This document shows positions 1-5,798 of a stretch of DNA of 7,179 bases, in pieces. Position numbers and translations under genes: made by a program. Source of the DNA: TMED109 sp002684605 (lineage in GTDB: Bacteria; Pseudomonadota; Alphaproteobacteria; TMED109); the NCBI GenBank assembly GCA_913046335.1, contig CAJWSU010000045.1, positions 1 through 7,179 on the forward strand. Direction: 5' to 3'. How positions within the stretch are numbered: the stretch's first letter is position 1; every line of letters starts with the position of its first letter. Under the pieces are notes generated by a model. It saw nothing but the letters and a program-made list of their open reading frames with translations, searched no databases and was not told the DNA's origin.

Positions 1-66
<66 letters not shown>

Positions 67-92
67 ATTATTAATAATAAAGACCTAAGTAT

Positions 93-152
93 AAAATATC
101 ATACTCCCTTTTAAACAAAAATAACAAAAATACAAGATGCATATGATATTTT
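93..152. repeat. 11-bp inverted repeat between rlmB and tRNA-Thr
   Basis: AAAATATCATA at 93-103 is the exact reverse complement of TATGATATTTT at 142-152, with a 38-base spacer. The right arm begins directly after the rlmB stop codon when read on the minus strand. It could form a long-loop hairpin in the rlmB 3' end that protects the message or marks a processing point before tRNA-Thr. It is pure A/T apart from one G-C pair and has no proper U tract, so it is not a convincing intrinsic terminator. Confidence 0.4.
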
Positions 153-902
153 TTAAGTTCTATTAATTTCATATAATGTAATTGCTAGTGCAACAGATAC
201 ATTAAGGCTTTCAATAGACTTTTCAATATTAATTTTGGTTATTATATCACAATTTTTTTTGACGAGTTCTCTTATGCCTTTACCTTCACTTCCCATAACA
301 ATACCAATATTTTCAGAAAATATTTTTGTACTATCAGATAACTGTTTTAAAGTTTGATTAGCCTTTGCATCTAAAGCAACAGTCCAAAAATTATATTTTT
401 TTAATTTATTTAAAGTCTGCACTAAATTAGTAACTTTAAATAGAGGCATAATTTCTAGAGTTCCTACAGCAGCTTTTGCCATCGTAGAGTTTTCATTAGG
501 TGAGTTTTTGTCCAAAAGAATTATACCAGCTGCAGAGAAAGCACTTGCAGACCTGATTATAGCTCCAATGTTTTGTGCATCAGTAATTTGGTCTAATATG
601 ATAAAGGTGCTTTGGTTATCTTGATTTTTTTCTAAATATGTATTTAAATTATTTGCTTCCAGAGGCTTTACTAATAAGGCTATTCCTTGATGCGTATTAA
701 GGTTATCAGTTATTGTAGATATTTCTGATCTAGACATTATATCGGTCTTAATTTGTAAGTTATTTAGAGAAAGTGCAGTAAAATTTTCTTTGGTTAAGCA
801 AAGGTGATATTTAATTCTTTTAGGATTTTTAAGAGCAGCTTCTACAGCATGCTTGCCAATAATCCAGTAACTTTGATTACTATTTTTATTTCTAGTATTC
901 AT
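153..902 (-). CDS. rlmB: 23S rRNA (guanosine-2'-O-)-methyltransferase RlmB (TrmH/SPOUT family)
   Basis: In E. coli, RlmB uses S-adenosylmethionine to methylate the 2'-O of G2251 in the 23S rRNA P loop. The 249-residue product (E. coli 243) has the expected layout. The N-terminal substrate-binding domain carries IGKHAVEAAL (15-24) and HQGI (71-74). The C-terminal knotted SPOUT domain has all three motifs: motif 1 around D104 to N111-x5-R117 with the conserved Asn and Arg, motif 2 GSEGKGI (204-210) with E206, and motif 3 SLNVSVA (232-238). The ATG at 902 has no clear Shine-Dalgarno sequence, but no other start fits because the conserved N-terminal motif begins at residue 15. It is divergent from the fasciclin gene and followed by tRNA-Thr. 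Assignment to the TrmH family is very secure. Gm2251 specificity is inferred from similarity to RlmB. Confidence 0.93.
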   Translation of the reverse strand: MNTRNKNSNQSYWIIGKHAVEAALKNPKRIKYHLCLTKENFTALSLNNLQIKTDIMSRSEISTITDNLNTHQGIALLVKPLEANNLNTYLEKNQDNQSTFIILDQITDAQNIGAIIRSASAFSAAGIILLDKNSPNENSTMAKAAVGTLEIMPLFKVTNLVQTLNKLKKYNFWTVALDAKANQTLKQLSDSTKIFSENIGIVMGSEGKGIRELVKKNCDIITKINIEKSIESLNVSVALAITLYEINRT

Positions 903-937
903 GATCTATATTTTAGTATTTTTATAAACATTTGTTA

Positions 938-965
938 TTTATAACTTAGTAAATTTAATTCTCAA
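938..965 (-). promoter_or_regulatory. candidate sigma-70 promoter for rlmB
   Basis: On the minus strand TTGAGA (965 to 960) is followed after 16 bases by TATAAA (943 to 938). This would start transcription near 931, giving a leader of about 30 bases before the rlmB ATG. Spacing and both boxes are reasonable, but in such AT-rich DNA chance matches to -10 boxes are common. Confidence 0.4.
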
Positions 966-1064
966 TCTATTATATTTATTTTATAATCTATTTTTTTGTT
1001 GCAGTCGTAGTTACTATATGTAATTTTTAAAGACAGAAATTTAAGGGTAATTTTTAAATTTAAA

Positions 1065-1070
1065 TATAAT
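1065..1070 (+). promoter_or_regulatory. candidate -10 box for the fasciclin gene
   Basis: A perfect TATAAT lies 31 bases before the fasciclin start codon and would give a short leader of about 25 bases. The -35 region is poor (TTAAGG at 1041-1046, 18-base spacer). A second TATAAT at 1085-1090 abuts the ribosome binding site and is too close to act as the promoter of this gene. An upstream alternative is TTGTTG (997-1002), 16 bases, TGTAAT (1019-1024). Confidence 0.3.
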
Positions 1071-1101
1071 GGTCAATTTACACATATAATAGGGGAATGT
1101 A

Positions 1102-1707
1102 ATGAAATTATTAAAAGTCTTAGGCATAGTAATGTTCTTTTCAATGTCTATAGCTAATGCAGGCCATCATGAAGAAGGCAATTCATATATGATGGCTGCT
1201 TTAGAAGCAACAGGTCAGCATAACATATTAATATCTGCAATCAAAGCGGCAGGCTTAGAAAAATTATTTTCAGAGCAAAGTAAAGTGCCTAGAACTTTAT
1301 ATGCTCCAAATGACGAAGCATTTAAAAAGCTACCAAAGGCATTAAGTGATGAGTTGTTTGTAAAAAATAATAAAAAAGCTGTTAGAAAACTTTTATTTAA
1401 TCATGTGTTTGCTGGTTCCCACTCTGGAGAAAATGTTAAGTCAGAAGGTACTTTAACAGTTAATCTAGATGGAAAAATTTTAAAAATTTATAAAGAAGGT
1501 GATTTATATGTAAAAGATATGGTTATAACAGAAAAAGATATAACTGTTAAGAATGGAATTATACATTCAATTGAATGTGTTATGTTTGTTCAGCCAAGTG
1601 ATACAGATAGTAGACTTGACCTGGAAACACAAAATAAATTTTCTCTTACTTCTTGTTGCATGAGAACTGACTTAGAAGTTAATTCATTTTTAGGCGACGT
1701 AAAATAA
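1102..1707 (+). CDS. secreted fasciclin (FAS1) domain protein
   Basis: The 201-residue product starts with a typical Sec signal peptide: Lys at 2 and 5, a hydrophobic core at residues 6-17 and an ANA cleavage site at 18-20. The mature protein begins with a His/Glu-rich stretch (GHHEEG). One FAS1 domain follows at about residues 38-163, with the first conserved block TLYAPNDEAF (65-74), the central NHVFAG (100-105, equivalent to the usual YHV block) and the second block NGIIHSIECVMF (151-162). FAS1 domains generally mediate adhesion or extracellular protein and ligand contacts; the partner here is unknown. A tail of about 38 residues holds adjacent cysteines C185-C186, which with C159 could form a disulfide in the periplasm. 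An AGGGGA ribosome site at 1091-1096, five bases before the ATG, supports this start. It is a stand-alone gene, divergent from rlmB and convergent with the nuclease gene. Confidence 0.9.
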   Translation: MKLLKVLGIVMFFSMSIANAGHHEEGNSYMMAALEATGQHNILISAIKAAGLEKLFSEQSKVPRTLYAPNDEAFKKLPKALSDELFVKNNKKAVRKLLFNHVFAGSHSGENVKSEGTLTVNLDGKILKIYKEGDLYVKDMVITEKDITVKNGIIHSIECVMFVQPSDTDSRLDLETQNKFSLTSCCMRTDLEVNSFLGDVK

Positions 1708-1717
1708 AAATATTACA

Positions 1718-1745
1718 GAATGGTTAGATTAAACTCTAACCATTC
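1718..1745. terminator. hairpin terminator shared by convergent genes
   Basis: A perfect 11-bp stem (1718-1728 with 1735-1745, core TGGTTAGA/TCTAACCA) encloses the 6-base loop TTAAAC. It sits between the fasciclin stop (1707) and the nuclease stop (1767). Read on the minus strand it is followed by a T-rich tract (complement of about 1700-1715), so it is a better terminator for the nuclease gene. Read on the plus strand the following bases are mostly A, so termination of the fasciclin message would be weaker. Confidence 0.65.
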
Positions 1746-1766
1746 AAATATCTAAAAAATTCAATG

Positions 1767-2111
1767 TTATTTAACTTCTGATTGCAGCTTAATAAAATAT
1801 TCTGCATCTAATACTACTAAAGGTTTTTTATTATTTATTTTTACAACTACTAAGGGTTCTAAATTTTTTGCATTACTTATAGCTTGCTCATATGCTTCCC
1901 ATAAATACTTCATTCTTTCCTGATTCTTGCATTCAATTGAATAAGGAAATATTTTTTTAGCTTTATCAGAAAGTTGAACATCTTCGCCAGGTCTTCCCAT
2001 TCTAATCGATACGACATCTTGTTCTGATAAAATAGGAAAAGCCTTTAATATTAAATTACAAACATATTTTTGAAGTCTCTTACCTTTAGCTTTTCTTGTT
2101 GCTGTGTTCAT
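1767..2111 (-). CDS. small PD-(D/E)XK nuclease, phage/resolvase-like
   Basis: The 114-residue product resembles small single-domain nucleases that I recall from tailed-phage genomes, often labelled endonuclease or Holliday-junction-resolvase-like. Visible features are a basic N-terminal helix (KAKGKRLQKYV, 8-18), then GRPGEDVQLS (39-48) with acidic E43-D44, then FPYSIECKNQE (55-65) giving the E60-x-K62 catalytic pair and a following Gln64. This matches the core D-(E/Q)-x-K metal site, and a C-terminal strand (PLVVVKIN) follows. No signal peptide or membrane segment is seen. The start is backed by GGGAG (minus strand, 2120 to 2116) four bases before the ATG. It is a lone gene with no phage structural, integrase or restriction partner in the window. 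The likely role is cleavage of DNA, perhaps branched DNA; substrate and biology are unknown. The nuclease fold call is firmer than the resolvase label. Confidence 0.75.
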   Translation of the reverse strand: MNTATRKAKGKRLQKYVCNLILKAFPILSEQDVVSIRMGRPGEDVQLSDKAKKIFPYSIECKNQERMKYLWEAYEQAISNAKNLEPLVVVKINNKKPLVVLDAEYFIKLQSEVK

Positions 2112-2139
2112 CGTTCTCCCAATACTAATTTTTCTAAAA

Positions 2140-2156
2140 TATAATAAAGTTATACT
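2140..2156 (+). promoter_or_regulatory. candidate -10 boxes upstream of the acyl-CoA operon
   Basis: The 132-base divergent gap between the nuclease start and the dehydrogenase start contains TATAAT (2140-2145) and TATACT (2151-2156) on the plus strand. Neither has a recognisable -35 at 16-18 bases. Either would leave a leader of roughly 80-95 bases before the dehydrogenase ATG. The assignment is weak because of base composition. Confidence 0.22.
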
Positions 2157-2231
2157 AAAAATAACTTTTTATATATTTGAATTTTTAAAATGATTTGTTA
2201 CTCTTACGTTTATTTTCTTTTAAAGATATAT

Positions 2232-2237
2232 GGAAAG
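2232..2237 (+). promoter_or_regulatory. ribosome binding site deciding the dehydrogenase start
   Basis: GGAAAG lies six bases before the ATG at 2244. The in-frame ATG at 2190 has no purine-rich site upstream and would add 18 hydrophobic residues with no counterpart in the family. The start at 2244 gives the usual MNFNLNEQQQ beginning of acyl-CoA dehydrogenases. Confidence 0.65.
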
Positions 2238-2243
2238 AATTAT

Positions 2244-3404
2244 ATGAATTTTAATCTAAATGAACAACAACAATTGCTCCAAGAAACAGTTAGAAAATTT
2301 GCAAAAAAAGAACTTCCTGAAATAGCATATGAAATTGAAAAGAACGATAATCCACCTGAAAGAAATATTATTAAACGTTTCGCAGAACTAGGTTTTTTAG
2401 GAGTTAACCTTCCAGTAGAATATGGAGGAGCAGGTCTTAGTCATTTTGATGCGGTGCTAGTTCTAGAGGAAATAGCTAAAATTTCTATAGCTGTAGCTTT
2501 CCCTATATTCGAATCTAGTTTTGGTCCAGCATTGGCTATATCTAGTTTTGCTCCATTAGAACTTAAGAAAAATATTTTACCGAAAGTATGTAGTGGAGAC
2601 ATGGTAATAGCTGTTTCCATGTCAGAGCCGAATGCTGGCTCTGCTCTTACAGACTTAACAACAAAAGCAGAAGTCAAGGATGATAAAATAATTTTAAATG
2701 GGCAAAAAAGATGGTGTTCTGGAGCTGGCCATGCAGATGCTTATGTTGTTTATAGTCGTATGTCGGGTGAAAAGGGTGCAAAAGGAATAGGAGCAGTCTT
2801 ATTAGAAAAAAATGCTAAGGGTTTTTCTTTTGGCAAGCCAGAAAGGCATATGGGTTTTAGAGGTGTACCAAGTGCAGATATGTATTTTGATAATGTAGAA
2901 ATACCTTTAAAAAATATTATTGTTCCAGCGGGCGGATTCACAAAATTAATGGAAGCTTTTGATTTAGAGCGTTGTGGTAATACAACTATGAGTTTAGCTT
3001 GTGCCCAATCCTCTTATGATTATGTATTAAATTATATCCAAGAAAGAAAACAATTTGGTAAACCTATCATTGATTTTCAAGCTGTTCAATTACAGTTAGC
3101 AGAAATAAAGATGAAGATAGATGCTTCTAGATTGTTACTTTATAGGGCTGTAGTAAATGCTGATAAAGATTTACCTTCCATTGCAGATAGCTCTATAGCA
3201 AAATGTTTTGCTAATGAAATGGCTAGAGAGGTGACAGGCAAGTGCGTTCAATTAATGGGAGGATATGGATATTCTAAAGAATACCCTATTGAGCAAAAAA
3301 TGAGAGATGCCTGGGGGTGGGGAATAGCAGGTGGCTCAATAGATATTCAAAAAACAAATATTGCTTCTGCCCTGATAGGCAGACGCTTCAATCAAAGAAA
3401 TTAA
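2244..3404 (+). CDS. acyl-CoA dehydrogenase family flavoprotein, CaiA-like active site
   Basis: The 386-residue length is normal for FAD-dependent acyl-CoA dehydrogenases, which introduce (or, as in CaiA, reduce) an alpha-beta double bond in an acyl-CoA. Domains run in order: an N-terminal helical part (1-120), a beta domain with the flavin/substrate motif SMSEPNAGSALTDL (125-138), and a C-terminal helical part with RKQFGKP (268-274) and QLMGGYGYSKEYPIEQKMRD (336-355). The segment that normally holds the catalytic Glu (YEGTSQIQ in MCAD) reads IAGGSIDIQ (361-369), with Gly363 in the Glu position. A Glu is present at E242 in FDLER (239-243), the place used by isovaleryl-CoA dehydrogenase. CaiA shows the same combination as I recall its sequence. 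It is followed after 17 bases by a CaiB/BaiF CoA-transferase, so the two probably act on one CoA-activated substrate. Family is certain; substrate is unknown. Confidence 0.92.
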   Translation: MNFNLNEQQQLLQETVRKFAKKELPEIAYEIEKNDNPPERNIIKRFAELGFLGVNLPVEYGGAGLSHFDAVLVLEEIAKISIAVAFPIFESSFGPALAISSFAPLELKKNILPKVCSGDMVIAVSMSEPNAGSALTDLTTKAEVKDDKIILNGQKRWCSGAGHADAYVVYSRMSGEKGAKGIGAVLLEKNAKGFSFGKPERHMGFRGVPSADMYFDNVEIPLKNIIVPAGGFTKLMEAFDLERCGNTTMSLACAQSSYDYVLNYIQERKQFGKPIIDFQAVQLQLAEIKMKIDASRLLLYRAVVNADKDLPSIADSSIAKCFANEMAREVTGKCVQLMGGYGYSKEYPIEQKMRDAWGWGIAGGSIDIQKTNIASALIGRRFNQRN

Positions 3405-3408
3405 TCAG

Positions 3409-3414
3409 TAAGGA
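3409..3414 (+). promoter_or_regulatory. ribosome binding site deciding the CoA-transferase start
   Basis: TAAGGA lies in the 17-base gap after the dehydrogenase stop, seven bases before the ATG at 3422. It favours that start over the in-frame ATG at 3317, which would overlap the dehydrogenase by 88 bases and add 35 residues unlike the family. Confidence 0.65.
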
Positions 3415-3421
3415 TATTATT

Positions 3422-4600
3422 ATGAGCCAGATTTTGCCATTAGAAGGGGTTAAGGTTTTAGATTTAACAACTGTAATTATGGGTCCTTTTACAACTCAAG
3501 TCTTAGGTGATTTTGGTGCAGATATTATAAAAATTGAAGAGCCAAATGGAGATATGACTCGTGATATTGGGCCAAGCAAAACATCTAAAATGTCCTCTAT
3601 GTTTCTTGGTGTTAATAGAAATAAAAGAAGTTTAGTTTTAAACTTAAAAAAGCCTGAAGCAAAAGTTGCGCTGTGGAAATTAATACAGGATGCTGATATT
3701 TTTGTACATAACATACGCCCTCAAAAAATTGCAGCTTTAGGGTTTGATCCAGATACGGTTTTAGCTAAAAATCCAAAAATTATTTATGTTGGCCTTCATG
3801 GCTATAGAGAAGATGGTCCATATGGTGGACAGCCTGCTTTTGATGATGTGATTCAAGGGCAATCTGGAATAGCAGGAGCATTTGAGGCTAGAGATGGAGA
3901 GGCATCATTAGTGCCTACAGTTATGGCTGATAAAAGTGTAGGGCTTTTAGCAAGTACAGGTATTTTGGCAGCATATATTCAAAGTCTTAAAACGGGTAAA
4001 GGAAGCTATCTAGAAGTCGCTATGTTTGAGGGTATGGTAGGATATACATTATTAGAGCATCATTTTGGTGCTACGTTTGTTCCTCCTTTAGATAAGATTG
4101 GTTATCCCAGAGCGCTGTCTTCAAATAGAAAGCCTTATAAATCTGCAGATGGTTATATTTGTATTTTGCCATATACCAATCAACAATGGGCTAGTTTCTT
4201 TAAAATTATAGGTAGAGACGACCTTCTAAATGATAAACGTTATTCATCAATAAAAGAGCGATCAAAAGATATTCATACTTTATACACAATTGTTGCTAAT
4301 AATGTCATAAATAAAACAAATAAAGAATGGACTAAATTACTTCAAAAATATGAAATTCCTCATGGAGTAGTTAATAGATTAGAAGATTTAAAAAGTGATC
4401 CACATTTAAAAGCAGTAAACTTTTTTAGGCCTTATACGCATCCTACGGAAGGTAATTTAGAAGTTCCAGATTCTGCTTTTAGGCTTAATCGAGAATCATT
4501 ACCAATTAGAAAACATCAACCAAATCTAGGTGAGCACTCAAAAGATATTTTGAAAGAGGTTGGTTTTAAAGAAAGTGAAATATTTAAAATATTAAATTAA
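3422..4600 (+). CDS. class III CoA-transferase (CaiB/BaiF family)
   Basis: Class III CoA-transferases move CoA between carboxylic acids through Asp-anhydride and thioester intermediates and work as interlocked dimers. The 392-residue product has the family hallmarks: the opening LPLEGVKVLDLTTVIMGPF (5-23), then LGDFGADIIKIEEP (28-41), the NRNKRSLVLNLK segment (65-76), VTYGL-like IYVGLHGY (121-128), and D170 in PTVMADKSVG (165-174) at the place of catalytic Asp169 of formyl-CoA transferase. The C-terminal part (about 265-390) contains the small-domain elements and GEHSKDILKEVGF (371-383). It forms an operon with the preceding dehydrogenase. The order dehydrogenase then transferase matches caiA-caiB of carnitine metabolism, but no caiT, caiC or caiD homologue is in the window, so carnitine itself should not be assumed. 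Donor and acceptor acids are unknown. Confidence 0.93.
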   Translation: MSQILPLEGVKVLDLTTVIMGPFTTQVLGDFGADIIKIEEPNGDMTRDIGPSKTSKMSSMFLGVNRNKRSLVLNLKKPEAKVALWKLIQDADIFVHNIRPQKIAALGFDPDTVLAKNPKIIYVGLHGYREDGPYGGQPAFDDVIQGQSGIAGAFEARDGEASLVPTVMADKSVGLLASTGILAAYIQSLKTGKGSYLEVAMFEGMVGYTLLEHHFGATFVPPLDKIGYPRALSSNRKPYKSADGYICILPYTNQQWASFFKIIGRDDLLNDKRYSSIKERSKDIHTLYTIVANNVINKTNKEWTKLLQKYEIPHGVVNRLEDLKSDPHLKAVNFFRPYTHPTEGNLEVPDSAFRLNRESLPIRKHQPNLGEHSKDILKEVGFKESEIFKILN

Positions 4601-4629
4601 TTTTATAGATAATATTTATATTCAATATA

Positions 4630-4638
4630 TGCTATAAA
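4630..4638 (+). promoter_or_regulatory. candidate extended -10 promoter for the cupin regulator
   Basis: TGCTATAAA forms an extended -10 (TG, one base, TATAAA) 46 bases before the cupin gene start. No good -35 is seen, which extended -10 promoters can tolerate. It lies in the 84-base gap after the CoA-transferase, so the regulator may have its own promoter as well as read-through from the operon. Confidence 0.3.
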
Positions 4639-4684
4639 TTAAAACATGGAGTTTCTAAATTGTTATATTAGTTTGTGAGGTATA

Positions 4685-5341
4685 ATGGATGTCAATGTGA
4701 GTGAAGAGTTTCCTATAGAATTTAAAAAAATTAAAAAATTAGGTTATGAAACTATAGAAAAAAGATATCTGCAACCTAATATGGATACTGGTATACATTC
4801 CCATCCTTTTACAGCCTGTATGATTATTTTGGAGGGAGAGATTTCATTGGCTAATTCTCATGAAAAAAAACTTTTAAAGAAAGGCGATTTTATTTCAGTT
4901 GAAAGTAATGTATCTCATCATGAAAAAGTAGGAAAAAAAGGAGTTACACTTATCTATGGAAAAAAATTTAATGAGAATAAATATAATTTGAAAATTATAG
5001 AAGATAGTTTAGATGCATTATATTTAGGAAGTAATAACGACACAATATCTTTTATAACAAAAACTCCTGCTTCATATATTCTATATCTCTCATTATTTAA
5101 GCAGCATTATTCAGAAATATGGTTAAGCCAAGAATATATACTTAATCTTATTCCTAAAAGGTATGCAAGTAGAAGCACTATTTTAAACCTTATTACAGAT
5201 GGAATGAATAGAAAATTCATCAAAAAACGGAGTTCTCATATAGATAAAAGATCGGTACAATATGAGTTGGATAGTAATGTTTTTTTTGATATTGAGGCTT
5301 GGCTTAAAGATAGAAAATTAAGCTTTACAAATATTGCATAG
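4685..5341 (+). CDS. cupin protein with C-terminal MarR-like winged helix, putative regulator
   Basis: I do not recognise a named homologue of this 218-residue protein. Its N-terminal half (about 20-100) is a single cupin barrel. Motif 1 has H38-S-H40 and ends in LEGE (49-52), and motif 2 is KKGDFISVESNVSHH (65-79). The Glu that usually completes the metal site is replaced (A44 in the expected place), leaving H38, H40 and H78 as possible ligands. The C-terminal half (about 125-210) has helices followed by SRSTILNLITDGMNRKFIKK (162-181) and a basic hairpin KRSSHIDKRSVQYELD (181-196). This looks like the recognition helix and wing of MarR-type DNA-binding domains. I infer a small-molecule-sensing transcription factor, perhaps for the acyl-CoA operon 84 bases upstream. 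The start is supported by GAGG at 4677-4680, four bases before the ATG. Cupin is secure; the winged helix is a judgement from pattern. Confidence 0.75.
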   Translation: MDVNVSEEFPIEFKKIKKLGYETIEKRYLQPNMDTGIHSHPFTACMIILEGEISLANSHEKKLLKKGDFISVESNVSHHEKVGKKGVTLIYGKKFNENKYNLKIIEDSLDALYLGSNNDTISFITKTPASYILYLSLFKQHYSEIWLSQEYILNLIPKRYASRSTILNLITDGMNRKFIKKRSSHIDKRSVQYELDSNVFFDIEAWLKDRKLSFTNIA

Positions 5342-5364
5342 CGAGCAAATTATAAGATAACCAT

Positions 5365-5401
5365 AATTAAATACCTAATATAAATTAGTTAATTTTTTTT
5401 T
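5365..5401 (+). terminator. candidate intrinsic terminator after the cupin regulator
   Basis: Arms AATTAA (5365-5370) and TTAATT (5389-5394) enclose a second stem CTAAT/ATTAG (5375-5379 and 5384-5388) with loop ATAA, leaving a 4-base bulge on the left. The structure runs into nine T residues (5393-5401). Position and T tract suit termination about 25-60 bases after the stop codon, but the stem is almost all A-T and therefore weak. Confidence 0.4.
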
Positions 5402-5414
5402 AAAAGTATAGTTA

Positions 5415-5457
5415 TTGAAAAAATTGTTTGATTGATTAGTCTTTTTCAATTAAACAA
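5415..5457 (+). other. hairpin-forming element upstream of tRNA-Tyr
   Basis: A 12-bp stem can form between 5424-5435 (TTGTTTGATTGA) and 5446-5457 (TCAATTAAACAA) with one G-U pair and a 10-base loop. An overlapping 8-bp perfect pairing, TTGAAAAA (5415-5422) with TTTTTCAA (5442-5449), uses part of the same right arm, so the two are mutually exclusive. The element lies in the 177-base gap between the cupin gene and tRNA-Tyr. It could be a second terminator, a leader structure or an operator. The rest of the gap is plain AT-rich sequence. Confidence 0.4.
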
Positions 5458-5500
5458 GCTCTTTATTAGGCTCTGAAATATATAAATTAATATTTATATA

Positions 5501-5506
5501 TATAAT
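5501..5506 (+). promoter_or_regulatory. candidate -10 box for tRNA-Tyr
   Basis: TATAAT ends 12 bases before the first base of tRNA-Tyr, which would give a very short 5' leader for RNase P to remove. The matching -35 region (about 5478-5483) is only AT-rich, with no TTG. It sits within a TATATA run, so it may be chance. Confidence 0.28.
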
Positions 5507-5518
5507 AAGTTTAATATA

Positions 5519-5604
5519 GGAGGGGTGGCCGAGTGGTTAAAGGCGGCAGACTGTAAATCTGTTCTCGTATGAGTACGAAGGTTCGAATCCTTCTCCCTCC
5601 ACCA
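5519..5604 (+). tRNA. tRNA-Tyr(GUA)
   Basis: This is a class II tRNA with acceptor GGAGGGG (5519-5525) pairing with TCCCTCC (5594-5600, one G-U), discriminator A5601 and an encoded CCA at 5602-5604. The anticodon loop CTGTAAA places GTA at 5553-5555. The long variable arm (about 5561-5576) contains the complementary TCGTA and TACGA, as expected for bacterial tRNA-Tyr. The T arm is GAAGG-TTCGAAT-CCTTC. It is the first gene of the Tyr, Gly, tuf, Trp series. Confidence 0.97.
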
Positions 5605-5647
5605 TTAATATTAATTTCATTATTTTAGATTGACTATACGCTAAGAA

Positions 5648-5676
5648 TTGAATAGATAATGGGTTCTTGTTAGAAT
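5648..5676 (+). promoter_or_regulatory. candidate sigma-70 promoter for tRNA-Gly and tuf
   Basis: TTGAAT (5648-5653) is followed after exactly 17 bases by TAGAAT (5671-5676), with a TG at 5668-5669 making an extended -10. It lies inside the 194-base gap between tRNA-Tyr and tRNA-Gly and would give a leader of about 115 bases before tRNA-Gly. A later TATAAT at 5736-5741 lacks a fitting -35. The rest of the gap shows no gene. Confidence 0.42.
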
Positions 5677-5798
5677 AAAGAATTGGATTTAATAGTTGCA
5701 TCTTACTTTGGTCTGGTGCAAAAGTACTATAAGTTTATAATATTAAGATTTATTAGGAGTATGTGAAGCATAGAACTCATAGTATTTACTAAAACTTA

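Noticed and set aside
1097..1102. ATG-TAA start-stop overlapping the fasciclin start codon
   Set aside because: The first ATG directly abuts the ribosome site, too close for initiation; most likely a coincidence of AT-rich sequence.
2190..2243. N-terminal extension of the dehydrogenase from an in-frame upstream ATG
   Set aside because: No ribosome site precedes it, the 18 residues do not fit the family, and the ATG at 2244 has GGAAAG at good spacing.
2441..2941. Minus-strand open frames inside the dehydrogenase gene
   Set aside because: They overlap a full-length conserved gene and show no recognisable domain.
3317..3421. N-terminal extension of the CoA-transferase overlapping the dehydrogenase
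   Set aside because: The encoded residues come from coding sequence of the dehydrogenase in another frame, and the ATG at 3422 has TAAGGA and the expected family start.
4646..4678. Ten-codon open frame whose stop overlaps the ribosome site of the cupin gene, possible leader peptide
   Set aside because: It has no ribosome binding site of its own and no informative residue run; a frame this short is expected by chance.
5755..5792. AGGAG followed by a tiny GTG-started frame of nine codons before tRNA-Gly
   Set aside because: The spacing is too short for the overlapping ATG-TGA, and nine codons with no conservation data cannot be supported as a gene.
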